Below are positions 52,911 to 64,000 of a stretch of 64,000 nucleotides of DNA, one piece after another. Source of the stretch: Oreohelix idahoensis (taxonomy: Eukaryota; Mollusca; Gastropoda; Stylommatophora; Oreohelicidae); the NCBI GenBank assembly GCA_024509875.1, contig JAMPIV010010589.1, forward strand, positions 62,001 through 126,000. The letters are read 5' to 3'. Within the stretch, counting starts at the first letter, position 1. Every line of letters begins with the position of its first letter. The translations under genes and the position numbers were made by a program. Under the pieces are notes generated by a model, which worked only from the letters and a program-made list of their open reading frames with translations, was not told the origin of the DNA and made no database searches.

Positions 52911-53070
52911 GATTCATATACGTATACACACACTGGGATTCTCGCCGGTGCTACATCGTTCGTGCACTGTGCTGAGATCTTCCTTGTGTGATCTACAGGA
53001 GGAGATAGGAGCACTGATGGTGTTGTCCGTGTGCAATGTAGGTAATCCTTCAAACCAAACCAAACCATCC
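52911..53070 (+). repeat. Dispersed repeat R2, copy c
   Basis: About 160 bp matching the copies at 37493 and 48719. Ends in CTTCAAACCAAACCAAACC, a clear CAAAC simple-repeat tail. Confidence 0.8.
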
Positions 53071-53319
53071 CATCCTTTGTGGTATTTTTTTTCCTTGCAG
53101 TTTCTCGTCAATAATTTACATTAATTTGAGAGATCCGGATCTCTTTTACATGTATTTCTTCGGGTCACAGATTATTCATGCCTTAATTCGACAGGGATGT
53201 GTTTTTTTTATTTTGCCAATTTCTGCTGAGAATGGATTATGTTCATTTCATAACTGGTTGAGAATATAAAAATTCTTCTTTCATTCTTTGTTGATATGAG
53301 GGAGGCAGCTCTGGGAGTC
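53071..53319. other. Unassigned spacer
   Basis: AT-rich, no frame or repeat recognised. Confidence 0.5.
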
Positions 53320-53895
53320 GTCCTTATGTGACCACCAGCTAGGGACAATGCAACAATATACATATGTGGAAGTGAACCTCTGTCTGTGAGGCTAATTACA
53401 CCCTCATTGACTCTTGAAAGCATCCACACACTTCCAGGGATTCCCCCTGTGGTGAAACTTGTTGAGAACTCAGCATTGCACACTAAGCTTGGAGATGTCA
53501 CTTGAGCCCCACACGTGATTCTTTGACTTTGACCTGGTGACTGCATGGAGGAAGATCTCGCTATGAATCCAATGATAGGCAGGGGGAGCTGAGAAGTAGC
53601 TCTGTACAGGACGTGACAATTCCTTGGGAGAGCCCAGAACCAGAGCACAGTATTTAAGCTCTGCATAGTTGAAGAGCTACCTTGGATGGCAGGGAATTCA
53701 CAGTGTGCCACACGCTTCTTACTCCTAGCTTGAGACCAGATGTGACAATCTTTTAAATGCAAATCAAGGTGGAGAAAGGCTCAACACGTTTCGGAATGGC
53801 AGAAAAGCCACAGGAAAAGCCTAGATCTACAGTGTAGATAATACCAAGGAGTCTTCAACTTGGTATTGGCTGCAAAAGAGCGACAAGCTTGTAGT
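53320..53895 (-). repeat. Dispersed repeat R1, copy c (inverted)
   Basis: Inverse complement of 21700-22260 through its full length, with scattered substitutions. The reading frame 53762-53208 on this strand is probably incidental: the copies share nucleotide blocks but not a conserved frame. Confidence 0.8.
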
Positions 53896-56800
53896 AAAAT
53901 CTGCGAGAATAATCGCTCATTTCAGTAAGATTTTAGTCATAAAATGAAATAAATAAACCAGCCCTATTGTGTCTGACGGTGATGCTCTCACACGCCAGCA
54001 ACGCTGCCTTTTGTGCAGTGCTAACGCCTATAGAACGATCCCACGGTAAAAATCTAACACGCGTTTTGGTTTCGGTTTCGAAAACATACTACCAACATTT
54101 AACATTTTGCCAGATCTGCTGCATACATTTTGCAGCCTAGACTTATAATTAACGATTTTGCGGAAATGTGCCGCAAAATAACTATCTGAATTAACGTATT
54201 CTGTCAACTTTAACGCTGGTAATAAGTAGTAATCCTTACATGTTTTGGTAGTGTTACACGATACAATAGAAATTATTAACGCCTATTCTTAACCCGCCAT
54301 GAACAACCCCGCTTCGCTTGACACATTCTGCCATGCATATATACACGTTGCGACAAAGCCAACAGAAGCAAACATACAGACACATTTTATTGCCACCTCG
54401 CGGTAATGTTTCTGACGTCACAAAAACAAGTTAGTTATTTGAAAAATACATGCTAGCGAGATGGCGAGAGGGGAAGATGGCTGTCTTGTGTAAAAATTTT
54501 ATTTGACGATGACCGGTGACAAAATTGAAAATCTAAAACCATAATGAAACTGATCATAAAAATCATATGGTAGTATAGCTTAGAGTCCACTGAGCAAGAA
54601 TGTGTTTTAAATAATATAATAGTCCCAGTATTAGCCAAGTTATTGAGAAAATACTAAATATCTACGGACGCATGACCAGACAGACTGTTGTTCCTGCTTG
54701 TTTTTTTCATAACGTTAGTGGGGACACCGGCTTAGAAGGGAGGCATTGAGGTAGATTCAAATTCGCTTGGGTAACAAGAGTATAGGAGGAGAGGGGAGCG
54801 GTAGGAAAATTGTTACCAAAAACTAACATCGTTTTGTATTGGCATAACTAAAGCAGACTGGCCAATCGACTACCAGACGCAGAGTATGTTTAGAATTAAT
54901 TTTGTTTTTCAAAAACTGCATTTGAATTCTGGTAGTCGCAAGCTTTCGATTGGCCAGTGCTACTAAATATTAGCAAAATGCTTTCGCTGCTCATTGCCAG
55001 TTGAACAGTAATTTTTTATTCAGATACGCTGAGAACAGCTGTGATAAATTTAAAAGTAAATTAACTAACTAAATAAATATTTCACAGTCTGGACGGAGCA
55101 AAAAAAACTGAGGCCATTTTTTTGCAAAGTCAGCGTCATTTGTTTATATTTCTTGATTTGTGGTAAGAATGCTTTATGAATTTAATATGTTTAATCCCAT
55201 TACCAAAGTTAGATACTGCTATTGGGAAAAAGTGAAGGACGTGCCGGGAGCAGACATTGTTGAGTCCTCACGTTGAAATGTATATAACTAATGTATGTTG
55301 TCATGATTATGTTTGAATATTATTGTATTAGAGTATATTAGTAAGCCTCCGTGTTCCATGAACACTGTTCAACATGCCTGAAGCATTTATATATATTTAA
55401 AAAGAAAAAGATGAGAAAAATATATAAAAGGAAATGTGGTTACCCCACATTATATTATTGAGGAAAACTATGTAAACGTACAGTGGCGTATCTGCCATAG
55501 GGACCTGAGGGGTGGTCACAGCAAGGTGGGAGTCATGAAATATTAGGGGTGAGTGCACCTGAAATGCACGCGAGGCTGACCCCATACCCACGTATGAAAT
55601 TAAATAAAAGAATAAGTGATCAGATGTAAAAGGCCAGGGTGTCCTTTTGTTGCAGAGGTTTTGTTTCCTGTTGCCAGCTGGGAGTGACGATAACGCCAAG
55701 AAGTCTCCGAAAATTCTTGTATGCTTTTCAAGAGATAACAGCAGGAGCTTGGGCGTGTGATGTGATATCGATATTTCTGCAACTACACACTATCTTATCT
55801 TTCAACAAGAAACCCCAATTGATATGTTAAGGACCTGGGTACATCTGACAGTTTCGTTTTAAATAAACCTTGGTATTTCAAATCATACTCAGGAAGTTGA
55901 TGGGGTATGATGATAATACAGCCCCTCATACACAGTGACTCTCCCTCTTAGAAGAATAAATTTAAGCTGTGAACATTCCAACAGGAAAGACATATATTAA
56001 CTTTGTAGTTATTTGGGCAGATTGTCCACACAATTTTAGTTAATCTTTTATGTAAACTATCTTGTCCTCATTTTCAAAGACCTGTCCAAACGATATGACT
56101 GGACAGGCAAAATAAATTGTACAAACAATTATCAAATTTAAAGAAAAACTTAACCACAGGTTTTATTCACTTCCTCATAGAAACTTAAAGTGTTTTTGTG
56201 TTGTGTACCATCATTTCATTTCTCCCCTAGACACTAGGTACATCATACACCAGACACTAGAGCCAAAATAGTGACCGTGTGAGATCTAGGGAGGTAGCGT
56301 TAGGTTCCCTGCACATAATTCATCATCATCATTTATAGAGTCAGGGGCCTACATGTGCTTGACCTCACACGGTTAATACATACACGGATTTCATTCTTTT
56401 TAGGATACCATCATAACCTCCCCAGCAAAATCTAACTTTGCTACAAAGCTCAGCAGCCCTAGATAAACAAGAACAACAACAAAATGTTAATAAACGATAC
56501 AATTTCAAGTATACACTCACAATCACCTGCCTTCCGAGTAATTCTCTGAATTAATTATAGATCGAATATTTTTACTCTCAATGATTTATGAGCTTGAAAT
56601 ATAAAACAACCAAGCAACATAATCATTTACGCGCAATACCCAACGGCGAAATCAAACTCTCCTATATGTGATGCACGCTGTTTACAAATCGTTATTGTGC
56701 AGGATTATTTTGTCACAGCCGTCAGGACAGTAGAAATCTAGCTAGATAAAAAAATATCATAACTCCTGTCCAATAACTCTCGTTTACAATATTGATAAAT

Positions 56801-57788
56801 GCTTCGAGCACTGCTACGTTGTGAAGACTTTGGAGATTATACATAATTTGTTTAATTGTTCATCTCCTTTCTCTCTTTATCGTATATCATCTTATTCTCT
56901 TCACAGAAAAGACACAAAATATATGTACCACCAAAGCACTGGGTTAACAAGCAGAAGAACACAACAAGCCAGACAAACAGAAGAAAACCAGATCACACGG
57001 TCTTTTATATTTGAGCATGCGCCCTAATATAACCGACGGAACCTTGTCTAGATTGAACGTGGCGAACTCGCCAAAACGAGGCAAAATTTTGTTTAAGAAA
57101 AAAAAAGAAAAAGAACCAGCCGTTCGCGGTATGAAATCAAACGATGGAACAATATATTTTTTAAAAGTGAACAGAACGTATAATTGATTTCTTTAATGCC
57201 GCAATTATAAACAGTATTCAAGACAACTGGAAAGGACCAACAACACATGCAGCAGAAATTGAAGACACCATGTACAAGATGAAGAAAGTCAAGCCCATGG
57301 AGCAGATAACATTGAGGTTGTGGGAGAGTTTAACAAAGACAAGAATAACAGTCGTGGGGGGATTAAAGAAGAAGATGATGACAAATAATATGCAAGTGAG
57401 CTGCTTGATAGTAGACTATAACAGTTTCACTAAGTGTGATTTGAGAGCGCCGTACGACAGCCAAGAGAAAGGATATACAGTAAGCATATTAACTCTCTTC
57501 TTAGTCACCCACACGATTTTGATGACGTACATTTACTCACCCTCCCAATTATGCGTAATATATACACTGTAAGGTTATATAATCAGATTTTAGGCTGACA
57601 GATGAAGATAGTAAAGGTAATTTTGATGGCTAGTAAGGTTTTTATTTTATTAACAAAATTATCTATATAAAAGGGACCAACAAAATCCCGAAAATAATAC
57701 ACATATCAATCAATCTATCACAAGGGATAACAATCTGCTACGACTAAGAAAAATGCAATACACGGTTCTTAAAGAATGGAGAAAACTA
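53896..57788. other. Unassigned AT-rich stretch
   Basis: Nearly 4 kb with only short frames. Seen in it: an imperfect inverted repeat at 54859-54963 and a frame at 57270-57572 of unclear origin (AEIEDTMYKMKKVKPMEQIT-like). There is no resemblance to the coding elements elsewhere in the window. Confidence 0.5.
54859..54963. repeat. Imperfect inverted repeat (foldback)
   Basis: ACTGGCCAATCGACTACCAG near 54859-54881 is matched in inverse complement by CTGGTAGTCG…TCGATTGGCCAGT at 54937-54962, with a short insertion in one arm and about 55 bases between the arms. Confidence 0.75.
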
Positions 57789-57837
57789 TTAGTTTATCTT
57801 TATTGACATTTTTGTTTCTCTACTTTAAAAAATAGTA

Positions 57838-57914
<77 letters not shown>

Positions 57915-58118
57915 CTCTATCTATCTCTCTATCTATCTCTCTCTTTGTTTTTTTAATTGTATTTTTCTGTCTCCAATTTTATTAATTTTTTTCTCTCCCT
58001 TTTTCTCGTTTTGTTCCTTACCTCACTTAGTGTTTTGGTGGGTTTTTTTGTTTGGTACTTGGTATTTTCTCTCTACTTTCGGTAGCGGCGAAAACCATTT
58101 TAGTCCAGACATATGATT
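57789..58118 (+). repeat. Dispersed repeat R3, copy b, with internal (TC)n
   Basis: Second copy of 49807-50190 on the same strand. The (TC)n run is at 57840-57942 and is partly (TCTA)n at its end. Confidence 0.75.
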
Positions 58119-58426
58119 CCACATATGATTGACAGTAATCCACCCCTACTGGTAAGGTATATCCCAATCAACCATCTTTCCTCAATAAATCCCATGTCAG
58201 GACTCTCGAAATAATCTGGCGAAATGGAATGATTCCACCTATACAGTCAGTTGAGTTCAGCTAAACACAGTCCTATGTTGACTCCTATAGTAAGCGGCAT
58301 TCATTTTCTGAGAGTACTCTACTTCGCCACAACTAATTATAGTCACACGTAGGACTTATACTGGCTGGACTACTTTAGACTTGATTGAGGGATATCCCGT
58401 TGAAATGTCTGCTGCCTTCTATTCCT

Positions 58427-58817
58427 TTCGAGCATAAATGTTATAGAAGAATTTTGCGCATTTGCTATAAAGAGCACAAAACAAATGTCTATGTTAGAGA
58501 GAAGATAAACACCCATGCAGGCCATCAAGAACCACTTTTGTCAATAGTGAAACGTCGAAAGCTTGCCTGGTTTGGGCATGTAACTCGTCATGACTCCCTT
58601 TCGAAAACGATCCTCCAGGGAACAGTCGAAGGTAAACGGAGAAGAGGAAGGCAAAGAAAATCCTGGGCTGATAACATCAAAGAATGGGCAGGACACGGTT
58701 TCTCCACACTTGTACGCATTGCTGAGAATAGAGAGCAGTGGAGGACCCTGTCTGCTGATGCTTCCACCATGGCACCCCTACGACCCATGACGGGTTATGG
58801 GTTGAGATGATGAGATG
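58427..58817 (+). mobile_element. Non-LTR family B copy 3, 5'-truncated, 6 bp TSD
   Basis: ATTCCT at 58421-58426 and 58818-58823 flanks the last 390 bp of family B, with a GATGATGAGATG tail. The open frame 58427-58810 encodes FEHKCYRRILRICYKEHKTN through MTGYGLR, almost identical to the 46 kb copy. Confidence 0.82.
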
Positions 58818-58900
58818 ATTCCTGGAGAGTGCGGCTGATATAATAATAGCACCTTTAGTCATAGCTGACTATGGGAATGCGCCACTGAGGTGACATTACC

Positions 58901-59640
58901 TCAGCTGCTTATTTTCGGCGTTTTCTTCTCTCTTCTGCTTGCCGTGAGAGCTTCTTTTCGCCCAATCTGAAGTGGCGCCGTAGATAGTACCACACTTGGC
59001 GCGATCGGCAGCTTCATCCTCCCATGTTGCTGATTTATGTCCACTCTCTTTATTTCTCTCTGGCACACATCTTTGAATCTCAGCTGCGGTCGCCCATCTG
59101 TTCTTGGGCCATCTGCCAGTTGTCCGTAGAAGATATCTTTCGGGATGCGACCATCTTCAATGCGGCGGACATGGCCAAGCCAGCGTAGTCTGCAATGTCT
59201 AAGCATTGTATACATGATTTGAAGGCTAGCACGTGACAACACCTGACATTTATCACTTTCTCTTTCCACGAAATACCGAGGATGTGGCGAAGACACCGTA
59301 GATTGAAAGTATTGAGCCGTCTTTCTTGCTTAGCATAGGTTGTCCATGTCTTGCTGCCATATAGAAGTGTGCTGGTGACGCAGGCATTATATACTGCAAC
59401 TTTGGTCTTCGTTGTGAGTTTGGAGTTTCCCCAAACACGCGTTGTGAGGTGGCAAAGGTAGCTGCAGCTTTGTCAATGCGGCTGTCAATTTCTGGGTCCA
59501 GAGAGAGTTTGTCATTGATGGTAGACCCCAGGTATGTGAAGTAGTGCACCACTGTCAATTCATAGTTATCAATAGTGATAACTGATGCAACATCCACATC
59601 TGCCGTAAGGTGTATATTGGGGCTACTACAACAGTAGTTT
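58901..59640 (-). pseudogene. Non-LTR family C, RT thumb and C-terminal domain
   Basis: 59597-59253 reads YFTYLGSTINDKLSLDPEID and SRIDKAAATFATSQRVFGE. 59296-58901 reads CQVLSRASLQIMYTML, CRLRWLGHVRRIEDGRIPKD and GRPQLRFKDVCQRE. The overlap in two frames marks a frameshift near 59290-59340. This is the family whose tail lies at 1-189. Clade not assigned. Confidence 0.78.
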
Positions 59641-61282
59641 TCGCCGGAAATAGCCTATGAAATATTATGAAGAAGGTCTCCAGAAATTGGCTCGTTAAGA
59701 AAGAATAGAGACCTGTTCGAGATAAGGGCAAGAAGAACAAAAAGCGAATGCTTTCCACTGGACAGTGTTTTCTAGTGAATTATGGAAAGAGTTCTTTTTC
59801 TCCACGACCTTAGCTTCTACCCCTAGATCCCGTAACAGAAAGAGTCCCCAACCTCATCTGAATGTAGAAATTTACCTGTAAGTAAATATTTAACACCGAC
59901 AGCACGAATGATACATTAAAGAACTAAATAATGATCAAACGATTATTTGGTTTATTAATTAAATATCTGCACATATAGTTAGAACGTGATGATGGTGAAG
60001 ATAATTCACACAAAAACACACACATGAGATATTAATATTGTAATTGGTTAAATAGAAGAATGAACCTATGTGAAGCGAAATGATGATGTGATATGATACG
60101 TTACCAAAACGATGAGTAATCTACACAGTTCATGTGTCTCTAAATGCTTCTTCCTGGTAGGATGATTCACATGTATGTATAGAATGTCTGTTACGCACAG
60201 AATTTTTTCCGAAGACATTGTATAATTATTTTCTAAAGACATTGTATAATTATTGTGAGTTAGTTTAGCTTACAAGGTCCTTCCCTTGATGATTCAAAAC
60301 GCTTGGAGGCGTGTGTTTTGTGGTGTTGATTTCGAAGCAAGGTAATACCTCATTTATGTTTCAAATCTGTAATCTAACTTTATGTTGACAATGGTCGATC
60401 TCTGCTCACTTACGAATTACAGAAAGAGAGGTTCTTCTACTAGAAGTCACGCCCCAGGTATCTTCATACCTGAGATTAATATGTACACGGGTCATACTTA
60501 GCCCGAAGGACAGTTCTATGTTCTATGAACGTCGCTATGTCAGCGATTGCACCTACGTCGAGGTTAGACTTAGGAATGCCTGTAAAGGTCAGCTTGACCT
60601 ATACTCCTGGAACACCATCCTCGTGCGACTTATGATTAGACTCATTTAGCACATCTGATCAGTGAGAGGAGTATTGATGCACTTTTGTAATATTGGAGCC
60701 AACAGTATAATCCCCTTGGCGCCATATCATTTTTTTAATATATGCCAGATGCATTGATGAACATAACTTATGCTGAATTTCGTGAACTGTCATGACTATG
60801 GTTTATTGTGAAATGGATGTACAGTTACCTGTCTTGTGGCGTCAGAAAATAAACGATGGAAAACGTCAATAGCAGTTTACACCTTTATATGACTTTCCAT
60901 GTCATACCACATATGTTGTGAACTTGTGAAACCACATCACCCACACTCACAGCAAGCAACAACAAACCAGACAAGACACCTCACACTTCAACCTATTATA
61001 TCCCTGGTGTCTATAGAGGTGGTACTCTACTGGGCTGCTGATTATCAACGACTTCGGACTGATACCTGTAACGTCCATAGTGGCCAGATTTGTGGTCTAT
61101 CATCTTTAGTGGCCAGTAGTCAGCCTAAATCCACCCTTATCATCTTGGTGGCCAATAACTGGTTCGTCTGGTACCAGCACTCACGGGGTCAACAAACCCA
61201 TACAGCTAAAATCAATCAAGTTTGAACTGCACTACCTTCAAGATTCTACATCTTCATGCAATATTTTGAAAGTACCCGGCGT
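59641..61282. other. Unassigned stretch
   Basis: No convincing gene. It contains a 19 bp tandem duplication (AAGACATTGTATAATTATT) near 60213-60256. Some of the right part may belong to the LTR element that starts before 62801, but I could not find its left LTR edge. Confidence 0.5.
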
Positions 61283-61365
61283 TGCTGCATTCAGAAGGTC
61301 AAGTGCCGTTTGAATCAATTTTGCTGCATTTAGAAGGTCAAGTGCCGAGTGAAGCGTTTTGCTGT
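61283..61365 (+). repeat. Two-copy direct repeat, about 41 bp
   Basis: TTGCTGCATT(C/T)AGAAGG and TCAAGTGCCG recur in tandem at about 61283 and 61320. Confidence 0.7.
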
Positions 61366-62094
61366 GACAAGTTCCGAAACTTCATTCCTGAATCAGAAGC
61401 TCGTTTTACTGCGTCATTACTGTTTATGGAAGCAAATTCAGATGTCGATCAACGTTGGATCACCATCCTTAGAATGCTGATCATCACCTGTTCTGCACCG
61501 TGCTAAAGTTTGGACATATAGAAGTTAAGTGGCCTGTTTTGTTTGTGAACTGTGCCCTTATACTCTAACTGAGCCTTCTGTATTTCTTCACATTCTTGCT
61601 GTTATTTGTTACATGTTATATGTTATATGTTATTTGTTATATTTATATGTTTATATTTCAGCGGGTCTCGGTTGGGTGGTGTCTTTCAGTAGAATATACC
61701 ACGTGATAGAGGTTTCTACTGTGAGCGTTTTCTTTAGGGACTTTGCAAATTTCCTATAGTGAAATTTGCTAAGCGACATCTGTTGCTATTCTTGTTAGTT
61801 GTGATGACATGTGCAGTTTTGTTTTCGGTATTTTTTCGCATTCTTTAGTTTTGTTTTGATTTGTTTGTATTTGTAGGTCTCCCCTTCCTATTATTCAGTT
61901 CTATACACCATTTTTGTTTATACACTGTGACGTCATTTGTTTGTTTACCTTTTCGCATTTGTCATCACATCCTTTGTGATATTTTCCTTAGTTTTGCTAT
62001 TTATTACTTTGACTTCTGCGAATGTTTTCGTATTGTGTTTGATCTTTGTTATTGTTTACACAGTTCTTAATTAGCATTCACTATTGTTAAATAC

Positions 62095-62260
62095 TTGCTT
62101 ATGCACTATTAGCTGTCTAGTGCACTTATCATAACTAACTGGTGGATTGGTTCATGCACTATTGGATGTGTAGTGCAGTTATGATAAATAACTGATGGAT
62201 TTGCTTATGCACTGTTGGATGTGTAGTGCCCTTATGATTAAGAAGTGACCAGTGGTATTA
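62095..62260 (+). repeat. Three tandem units of about 65 bp with hairpin words
   Basis: Each unit has TGCACTATT (or TGCACTGTT), then TAGTGCA (or close), so each can fold into a short hairpin, followed by TTATGAT.A and CTGGTGGATT. Probably part of the LTR or leader of the downstream retroelement. Confidence 0.75.
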
Positions 62261-62399
62261 TTATACATTGCATAATACAAGTTCTTTGTCAAAGACTTGT
62301 TTCCCACAAAGATTGGAGTAAACATTGAGAATATACAAGTACTTATTTAAGTCTTGTTACTATTAAGGTTGAAATAAGTTAATTAATTATTTCAGGTTT

Positions 62400-62768
62400 C
62401 ATTCATAACCCTCCACTCCCAAAGGAGCATAGGCCTTCAACAAACACATGCCAAGTCCTCCTGTCACGTGCCATCATCTCAAGTTCTTTCCATGTTCTCC
62501 TCATCATTTTCACCTCTGTTTCCAACTCTCTTCTCCATGTACTTCTTGGTCTTCCTCTGCCTCTCTTGCCCTGGGGGTTCCAGAACAAGGACTGCCTTGT
62601 AATGCTATCAACAGGTTTCCTCAGTGTGTGTCCTATCCATCGCCATCGTCTTCTTCTCATCTCTTGTTCCACTGGCACTTGTCCAGTTCTTGTCATCAGT
62701 TCCACATTGGTAACCTTGTCATACCATTTTAATCCCTCTATTCTACGCAAGCACCCATTTATGAAACA
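62400..62768 (-). mobile_element. Non-LTR family D C-terminal fragment, 9 bp TSD
   Basis: TTCAGGTTT at 62391-62399 and 62769-62777 is a perfect duplication. The minus-strand frame 62750-62403 reads IEGLKWYDKVTNVELMTRTG, RRRWRWIGHTLRKPVDSITR, GRGRPRSTWRRELE and ends GLCSFGSGGL. It is open but truncated to the last 115 residues of the polyprotein, and lies in the leader just upstream of the gag at 62801. Confidence 0.87.
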
Positions 62769-62800
62769 TTCAGGTTTGGTGACTCATAATATTAGACATC

Positions 62801-63516
62801 ATGTCTACACTTGATTACTTTATTGAGCAAGGGAAAGCCCTTGGCAAGACTGGTGATAAATAGGAAGAGTATGCAAATACTCAATGGAGTAAAGCACTAA
62901 AGTCTGAGGAGAAAAGACAAAAAGAGGAAAATAAAAGATTAGACAGAGAATCTGAGCAAAAGAAGATAGATGCTGAGAATCTGAGACTGCAGATGCAGGC
63001 AGATGAAAGAAAATTCCAGATGGAAATGGAAAAGCAGAAAAGAGAAGCTGAAGCTGAGGAGAGAAGATTGGACAAAGAAGCTGAGGAAAGAAAAATTCAG
63101 CTACAATTGGATGCTGAAAATAAAAGACTTGAAAAAGAGGCTGAAAATAAAAGACTTGAAAAAGAGGCTGAAAATAAAAGACTTGAAAAAGAGGCTGAAA
63201 AAAAAGACTAGAGATAGAGGCTGAAAATAAGAGACTACAGGCTGAGGCTGAAGAGAAAAAGTTACAAAGAGAGGCTGAGGCTGAAGAAAGAAGGTTACAA
63301 AGAGAGGCTGATGAGAGAAAAGCAAAAATGGAGCATGAAGAAAAACTCTTAGCTTTGGAGTTAGAAAAGTTGAAATTGTTGAACACTGGTAATGCTAATG
63401 ATGCAAATAAGGTGTCAGATAAGTTCAATGCAAGTACTTTTAAGATTAAACTACCTGCATTCAATGCTTCCAGTGACGATATAACGTTTTATCTGGATAG
63501 ATTCGAACGTGCATGA
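62801..63516 (+). pseudogene. Gag of a third LTR retroelement, coiled-coil N-terminus
   Basis: Starts ATG at 62801 (MSTLDYFIEQGKALGKTGDK), with an in-frame TAG soon after (62858-62860). Then comes a very long charged helix, residues about 30-170, made of RLDKEAEE/ENKRLEKEA repeats, including three exact 27-base units at 63113-63193. One frame change lies near 63205. The stretch KIKLPAFNASSDDITFYLDR starts the globular Gag domain, and the frame is lost at TGA 63514-63516. The globular domain goes on in the next frame. The coiled coil probably multimerises Gag. Confidence 0.75.
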
Positions 63517-64000
63517 AAACACATAACATAGATAAATCACTGTATGTTTATCAGTTGTCCAATTTACTTAAAGGTGATACTTTGAGTATGTTAAGTATGG
63601 TAGATGGGCCTGACAAGAACAATTATGAGGTAATCAGGGCAGTCTTGTTAAAGAAGTACCAACTTAACGAAGACGGCTATCGTCTTCAATTTAAAAATAT
63701 GTTGCCAGATACTGGAGTTGAATTCTCTGAATTCATTTCAAAGATACGTCTTACTTTTTCACGATGGGTTGAGCTGTCTAAGACAGAACATACATATGAA
63801 GCACTTATGGACTTACTACTTAGAGACAAGGTTATGTCTTCTGTCAATGAATCTTTTCTTTCTTTTCTTCATGAGCGTAAGCCTAAAAACATAAAAGAAA
63901 TGGAAGAATACTGTTGCCAGTATGTGACTGCGCACCCTCACGTAACCATTAGCAACTCTAGAGTAAAAGAAGGTTTGCCAGTTGCTTCGGCAGCACCATA
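63517..64000 (+). pseudogene. SCAN-like capsid domain of the third retroelement (runs off window)
   Basis: In a shifted frame this reads YVYQLSNLLKGDTLSMLSMV, LLKKYQLNEDGYRLQFK, SKIRLTFSRWVELSK and LLLRDKVMSSVNESFLSFLH and then ERKPKNIKEMEEYCCQYVTA. The order YQL.E.GYR..F…F…W.EL…L..LLLRD fits the SCAN-type capsid fold of certain gypsy Gag proteins. The sequence is still open at 64000. Protease and pol are presumably beyond the window. Confidence 0.7.

Noticed and set aside
53208..53762. 184-residue minus-strand protein
   Set aside because: It lies wholly in repeat R1, whose other copies do not keep the frame.
57270..57572. 100-residue frame as a host gene
   Set aside because: No splice, promoter or homology signal that I recognise; left as unassigned.

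Overview
This is animal nuclear DNA, repeat-dense and almost free of ordinary genes. It carries many eukaryotic retrotransposon and transposon families, spliced coding exons, polyadenylation signals and long (TA)n and (TC)n microsatellites. The mix (several non-LTR families, Ty3/gypsy, Penelope-like, mariner, hAT, pogo-with-PHD) suggests an invertebrate, with a mollusc as my guess. No marker in the window proves the phylum.

Layout. 1-189: tail of a non-LTR element. 190-12555: a 12.4 kb Ty3/gypsy element with almost identical 1.1 kb LTRs. It has gag, then pol in a -1 frame behind a textbook slippery heptamer and H-type pseudoknot, and four frame breaks in pol. 12556-24300: short repeats, a SINE, several 5'-truncated non-LTR copies (one nested in another), two minisatellites, a 253 bp retroposon with a 16 bp target duplication and a TA-flanked MITE. 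24318-38196: one host gene on the minus strand. Its four coding exons join in phase to give a 118-residue acidic protein resembling prothymosin-alpha, and its introns are packed with mobile DNA: non-LTR fragments, a TATA/AATAAA-bounded unit, a TTAA-flanked piggyBac-like element, SINEs and a pogo remnant with a PHD finger. 38422-46000: a hAT transposon (14 bp TIRs, 8 bp TSD) broken by two later insertions. One is a 5'-truncated LINE with RNase H (12 bp TSD, poly-A). The other is a 3.3 kb Ty3/gypsy element with 185 bp LTRs that has lost its whole RT-RNase H segment. 46127-53900: a LINE 3' end split by another LINE, a Penelope-like GIY-YIG remnant, a dead mariner with clean TIRs, and one LINE nested in another. 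53900-62400: mostly unassigned AT-rich DNA with some LINE fragments. 62801-64000: the start of a third LTR element, with a coiled-coil Gag that runs off the window.

How it works together. Apart from the prothymosin-like gene, the window is a layered record of transposition. Target duplications let many layers be ordered: hAT first, then LINE G and the RT-less LTR element inside it; LINE B inside LINE I; LINE H inside LINE A; LINE D inside the leader of the last LTR element. Most coding regions are broken. Several breaks fall in homopolymers, so some may be sequencing errors rather than decay.
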